This document shows positions 60,744 through 64,000 of a stretch of DNA of 64,000 nucleotides, piece by piece; positions within the stretch are counted from its first letter, which is position 1, and each line of letters begins with the position of its first letter. The notes below the pieces were generated by a model. It had not been told where the DNA came from. It did not search any database and saw nothing but the letters and a program-made list of their open reading frames with translations. The stretch is taken from positions 434,001 through 498,000 of the forward strand of contig NZ_BMVP01000003.1 in NCBI RefSeq assembly GCF_014650775.1, read 5' to 3'. The position numbers and the translations under genes are program-made. This DNA is from Streptomyces cirratus (GTDB lineage Bacteria; Actinomycetota; Actinomycetes; Streptomycetales; Streptomycetaceae).

Positions 60744-62231
60744 TCACACGTGGCTCGCCGCCTTCGGGATGTCGGGGAGGGCCATCTTGATCTCCTCGCG
60801 CAGGTCCTCGATGCGCGCGTAGCCGGAGTACTGGCCGGTGAGCCGGTACATCTCGCGCAGCCGGTCCCACGTGCGGTGCGAGGAGGTCTCGTTCATCGAC
60901 ACCAGGGCGAGACGGGCGTAGCGGTCGGCCTGTTCCGGGTCGTCGGCGATGAAGCACGCCGAGGCCATGGAGATGTAGTCGAAGATCTGCGAGCGCTGGT
61001 GCCCCTGGGCACGCAGCCGCAGCGCCTCCTTGGCGTGGCGCTGGGCGATCGGCGCGGCCGTCGGGTCGTGGTCGGCCAGCGTGCGGAAGGCCAGCGCCTC
61101 CATCCCGTGCAGGTCGGCCTCGTCGAAGTGCTGCATCCACGAGGGCGGCGGTACGTCGCCCTTGTCCGAGACGAACAGGTCCTCGGCCTCGCCCAGGGTG
61201 CGGCGCATGGCCTGGCCCTTGCCCATGGCGGCCTGCGCCCAGGCCTCGATGGTCTGGAGCATGGCACGGGTGCGCGGCAGGGTCTCCTCGCCGGAGCCGG
61301 ACTTCGCCAGCTTCATCAGGTCCAGGGCCTCGTTGGGCTTGCCCAGGTGCACCATCTGGCGGGCCGCCCGGGACAGCGCCTCGCCGGCCCTCGGCCGGTC
61401 CCCGCCCTCGCGGGCGGCGTGTGCGGCGATGACGAAGTACTTCTGCGCGGTGGGTTCGAGGCCGACGTCGTGGGACATCCAGCCGGCGAGGACCGCGAGG
61501 TTCGCGGCCACTCCCCACAGCCGGCGCTGCAGGTGGTCGGGGTGGTGGTAGGCGAGCATCCCGCCCACCTCGTTGAGCTGGCCCACGACGGCCTTGCGCT
61601 GGAGTCCGCCGCCCCTGGAGGCGTCCCAGGCGCGGAAGACCTCGACGGAGCGCTCCAGGGCATCGATCTCCTGGGAGCCGATCGGGGCCGCCTCGTAGCG
61701 GTCGTAGCCGGCCGGGTCGGCCTGATGGGCGCCGCCGCCGTAGCGGTGCGCGTCCTTGGCGGCGGCGGGGTCGGTGTGCAGCCAGTCGTACATGGCGTTG
61801 CTGAGGGCTGAGCCGGCGGTGAGCGCGGCTCCCGCGCCCATCAGACCGCGACGGTTGAGCATGAGGTCCATTCCCGTGAATTCGGTGAGGACCGCGGCTG
61901 TGCGTTCGGGCGCCCAGGGCACTCCGTCGGGGTTCTCCTGCGCCCCCTCCGGCTGCCGCTTCGCGGTGCGCCGCTGCCGTACGAACCCGAGGTCCTCGAT
62001 GGTCACGACACGACCGAGCCGCTCGGTGAACAGTGCTGCCAGTACCGTGGGCACCGGTTCGCGCGGGGTCTCCCCCATGTCGATCCAGCGCCGCACCCGC
62101 GAGGTGTCGGTGGCCAGCTGGTGGTGGCCCATGGCGGCCGCCTGCCGGTTCACCATCCTCGCCAGTTCGCCCTTGGACCAGCCGGCCAGGCCGAACAGGT
62201 CGTTCAGACGGGTGTTTGGACCTTTGCTCAC
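60744..62231 (-). CDS. nsdA: NsdA-like transcriptional regulator
   Basis: A 495-residue protein close in length and organisation to NsdA of S. coelicolor, a negative regulator of antibiotic production and sporulation. An N-terminal XRE-like region (RLNDLFGLAGWSKGELARMVNRQAAAMG, SRVRRWIDMGETPREPVPTVLAALF) is followed by a Gly/Ala-rich hydrophobic segment and TPR-like helices (residues 220-480; AREGGDRPRAGEALSRAARQMVHLGKPNEALDLMKLA). GTG 62231 has GGGGG before it. The gene symbol rests on overall resemblance only. Confidence 0.78.
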   Translation of the reverse strand: MSKGPNTRLNDLFGLAGWSKGELARMVNRQAAAMGHHQLATDTSRVRRWIDMGETPREPVPTVLAALFTERLGRVVTIEDLGFVRQRRTAKRQPEGAQENPDGVPWAPERTAAVLTEFTGMDLMLNRRGLMGAGAALTAGSALSNAMYDWLHTDPAAAKDAHRYGGGAHQADPAGYDRYEAAPIGSQEIDALERSVEVFRAWDASRGGGLQRKAVVGQLNEVGGMLAYHHPDHLQRRLWGVAANLAVLAGWMSHDVGLEPTAQKYFVIAAHAAREGGDRPRAGEALSRAARQMVHLGKPNEALDLMKLAKSGSGEETLPRTRAMLQTIEAWAQAAMGKGQAMRRTLGEAEDLFVSDKGDVPPPSWMQHFDEADLHGMEALAFRTLADHDPTAAPIAQRHAKEALRLRAQGHQRSQIFDYISMASACFIADDPEQADRYARLALVSMNETSSHRTWDRLREMYRLTGQYSGYARIEDLREEIKMALPDIPKAASHV

Positions 62232-62292
62232 GTCAAGCCCCCAGGTTCTCGGCTGAGTTGACAGTAGCCCGCCGTCAGGTGCCCAGCGACTA

Positions 62293-62322
62293 TTCGCCAG
62301 GGTTCGCCAGGGTCCGCCAGAT
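62293..62322. repeat. Three tandem 10-bp repeats in the nsdA upstream region
   Basis: TTCGCCAGGG, TTCGCCAGGG and TCCGCCAGAT lie head to tail, one helical turn apart, between the divergent NsdA-like and phosphotransferase genes. The regular spacing suggests cooperative binding of a regulator on one DNA face. Confidence 0.6.
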
Positions 62323-62462
62323 GGTGTGCCACCCACGGCGGGGTGTCATGTAGGAATGCGCCTCCCCGACCCGGCCCCCGGCGGAACTCCCCAGGGTGAA
62401 GTACGGGATCCGGCGGGGCGGCGTACGCAACTCGTCGGCGCACGAAGGGAACCGTAAACGCC

Positions 62463-63587
62463 ATGTACGCAGCAACGTCCTCCGTGTCCGCCCCGGTTCG
62501 GCCGCACCGCACGCTCCAGGCGGGCGGCGGCCCCTACCTCGACCCCGGCCGGCCGGCCGCCCCGGCGCAGGGCGCCGTACGGGCCCGGCGGATGCCGGGG
62601 ACCGGGGCCCAGCCGCCCAGCGGAAGAATCGACCTGTCCGGACCGCAGGGCGCCCAACTGCGCACGGCACTCGCCTCGGTGCAGCGCATCTGTCCGGAGT
62701 TCGCGCCCGTACAGGTCCTGCGGCGCAGTGGCCGGTCGGTCCTCCTGGTGGGGACGACGGGGCGGATGACCGCCGTCGCGAAGGTATTACTGGACCACTC
62801 GCCCGAGTGGCGCGAGCGGTACCGGCACGAAATAGCTGCGTACCGGGCGTTCGTCCGGCACCGTCCGCCGGTCCGGGTGCCCCGGCTGATCGCCGCCGAT
62901 CCGGAGAACTGCGTCCTGGTCGTCGAGCGGATGGCGGGCCGGGTGGCGGCCCTGCAGCGGCATCCGGTGGAAGCTCCGCCGCGCGCCGACGTGCGGGCGG
63001 CGCTGGGGGCGGTGTGCCGGGTGAACCAGTGGCGGCCTTCGGCCGAGCTGTTCGGGCACCCGCTGGACTACACCCGGCGGATCGCACGCGACCACCAGCT
63101 CGGGATGCTGACCGACCGCGATTTCGGCGACCTCCAGAAACTGCTGCACGGGCTCAAGCTGGCCGGGACCCCGTGGCAGTTCAACCACGGTGACGCCCTG
63201 CTGTCGAACCTGCTGCTCTCCCCTGCCGGGCCCGTACTGCTCGACTGGGAGCACGCGGGCTGGTACCTGCCCGGCTACGACCTGGCCACGCTGTGGACGG
63301 TACTGGGCGACGCCCCGGCGGCGCGCGGCCAGATCAGCCGACTGGCGCAGCAGCAGGGGCCCGCGGTCAGGGACGCGTTCCTGGTGAACCTGATGCTGAT
63401 CCTGACCCGGGAGATCCGGATGTCCGAGACGGCGGTGCAGCGCTCGATGACGGCGACCGCCCCGATGCAGCCGCTGCCCGCGGGCGCCTTGTCCTCGGGT
63501 GAGGAGCAGCGGCTGCTGCTGCGCCGGCTGCACGACGACTGCGGGATGGCCCGCAGGGCGGTCCGCGCGGTGGTCGGCACCCGCTGA
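62463..63587 (+). CDS. Aminoglycoside phosphotransferase-like (APH) family protein
   Basis: A 374-residue small-molecule kinase-fold protein. The catalytic loop [15 protein letters not shown] holds the HGD...N pattern and [20 protein letters not shown] the metal-binding Asp. [27 protein letters not shown] has the nucleotide-binding Lys and helix-C Glu. The first 55 residues are disordered. Genes of this type next to nsdA are probably not antibiotic resistance determinants; the substrate is unknown. ATG 62463 with GAAGGGAA upstream. Confidence 0.85.
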   Translation: MYAATSSVSAPVRPHRTLQAGGGPYLDPGRPAAPAQGAVRARRMPGTGAQPPSGRIDLSGPQGAQLRTALASVQRICPEFAPVQVLRRSGRSVLLVGTTGRMTAVAKVLLDHSPEWRERYRHEIAAYRAFVRHRPPVRVPRLIAADPENCVLVVERMAGRVAALQRHPVEAPPRADVRAALGAVCRVNQWRPSAELFGHPLDYTRRIARDHQLGMLTDRDFGDLQKLLHGLKLAGTPWQFNHGDALLSNLLLSPAGPVLLDWEHAGWYLPGYDLATLWTVLGDAPAARGQISRLAQQQGPAVRDAFLVNLMLILTREIRMSETAVQRSMTATAPMQPLPAGALSSGEEQRLLLRRLHDDCGMARRAVRAVVGTR

Positions 63588-63604
63588 CACGCCGTCCCCC
63601 GTAC

Positions 63605-63641
63605 GCGAGGCCCCGTGGCTCCCACCGCCACGGGGTCTCGC
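63605..63641 (+). terminator. Hairpin terminator after the phosphotransferase gene
   Basis: GCGAGGCCCCGTGGC (63605-63619) pairs with GCCACGGGGTCTCGC (63627-63641) around a 7-base loop, with one G-U pair in 15. Confidence 0.82.
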
Positions 63642-63675
63642 TTCGGCGCGCACCGGGGCGGCGGTGTCGGATGCC

Positions 63676-63704
63676 TTGACATCACATGATCCTGCGAACA
63701 GGTT
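63676..63704 (+). promoter_or_regulatory. Housekeeping-type promoter for the flavoprotein gene
   Basis: TTGACA (63676-63681), 17 bases, then CAGGTT (63699-63704), close to the streptomycete HrdB consensus. Transcription would start near 63711, giving a leader of about 55 bases. GATGCC (63670-63675) and GGCATC (63713-63718) flank it as inverted copies and may be an operator. Confidence 0.65.
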
Positions 63705-63765
63705 TCTGACTAGGCATCAGACGTGCCGGAGCCGCCGCCCCGCCCTCACTCCCCCGGAGCCCGCC

Positions 63766-64000
63766 ATGTCCGCACGGTCCGATCACGCACGCGCTCCCTT
63801 CCCCGCCCGCCGGACGGTCCTCGCCGGCACCGGAGCCGGGGTGCTCGCCGCGACCGTACTGCCCGCCACAGCCGCGCGGGCCTCGGCCGACGCGGCCCAG
63901 GGCGGGGCCCCGCTCGGCGAGTACGACGTGGTCGTGGTCGGGTCTGGGGCGTCCGGGATGACCGCCGCGCTCACCGCCGCCAAGCGGGGGCTGAGCGTGC
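63766..64000 (+). CDS. Tat-exported FAD-dependent oxidoreductase, partial at window end
   Basis: Only the first 78 residues are in the window. A twin-arginine signal (ARRTVLAGTGAGVLAATVLP) is followed by the FAD-binding Rossmann motif YDVVVVGSGASGMTAALTAAKRG. This matches the start of fumarate-reductase/ketosteroid-dehydrogenase-type flavoproteins exported in Streptomyces. GGAG lies ten bases before the ATG. The substrate depends on the missing part. Confidence 0.82.
   Translation, partial: MSARSDHARAPFPARRTVLAGTGAGVLAATVLPATAARASADAAQGGAPLGEYDVVVVGSGASGMTAALTAAKRGLSV

Noticed and set aside
62463..63587. Aminoglycoside resistance gene
   Set aside because: Only the general APH kinase fold is seen. 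The specific features of known resistance enzymes are not recognisable and the setting is regulatory.
1..64000. CRISPR arrays, tRNA or rRNA genes, insertion sequences, integrases
   Set aside because: No regularly spaced repeats, cloverleaf-like segments, transposase motifs or attachment-site duplications were noticed on either strand.

Overview
The window looks like a chromosomal segment of a Streptomyces or close relative. GC content is very high, with a strong G/C third-position bias, and GTG starts and GGAGG-type ribosome sites are common. The gene content is typically streptomycete: a subtilisin-inhibitor-family protein, an NsdA-like regulator, a CYP105-type P450 with its own ferredoxin, an SCO4226-type nickel-binding protein, an ECF42 sigma factor with a DGPF protein, and roadblock proteins. 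I see no phage, insertion sequence, CRISPR, rRNA or tRNA. About 56 intact or partial genes are supported, plus one clear pseudogene.

Layout. 0.2-2 kb: tandem overlapping ATP-grasp genes. 2-4.4 kb: a DUF2330 membrane protein and a small hypothetical. 3.7-9.4 kb: a translationally coupled ABC importer operon (binding protein, two permeases, ATPase) ending in a HAD hydrolase, divergent from a GntR/UTRA regulator. 9.4-12.4 kb: a gene-poor repetitive stretch, a coiled-coil protein and a stand-alone NRPS-like condensation domain. 12.4-14.7 kb: ECF42 sigma factor, DGPF protein and a DoxX-like protein around a symmetric promoter. 15-19.5 kb: thioredoxin-fold protein, P450-ferredoxin pair, BtrH-like protein, DUF1304-TetR pair, cold shock protein. 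19.7-27.7 kb: DEAD-box helicase with a long leader hairpin, methyltransferase, NUDIX, HhH glycosylase, WYL regulator, maleylpyruvate-isomerase-like protein.

27.8-32.7 kb is the most interesting locus. Two coupled genes (TGATG overlap) encode an RNA ligase-polynucleotide kinase fusion and a 1018-residue fusion of MJ1316 end-recognition, EEP phosphoesterase, 2H cyclic phosphodiesterase and poly(A)-polymerase-like nucleotidyltransferase domains. Together they hold nearly every activity needed to process, rebuild and reseal broken RNA.

32.7-45.1 kb: quinone oxidoreductase, a decayed SDR gene, a peptidoglycan-binding membrane protein, lipoprotein, MerR/GyrI regulator, a large secreted LamG protein, a cyclic-nucleotide-binding protein, the SSI-family inhibitor, GNAT, sirtuin and PhnB-like proteins. 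45.2-51.6 kb: a teichoic-acid type glycosyltransferase/glycerophosphotransferase fusion and a four-gene roadblock/PATAN cluster below an IclR-like HTH protein. 51.8-64 kb: PucR regulator, KimA-like APC permease, an IorAB-type molybdenum hydroxylase, the nickel-binding protein, a PAS-PP2C phosphatase, NsdA, a phosphotransferase, and the start of a Tat-exported flavoprotein.

Several intergenic signals are clear enough to annotate: operator-like inverted repeats at the GntR, TetR and MerR genes, paired ECF42-type promoter elements, and perfect-stem hairpin terminators between convergent genes. All functions are assigned by eye from motifs and remembered family features. No database search was run.
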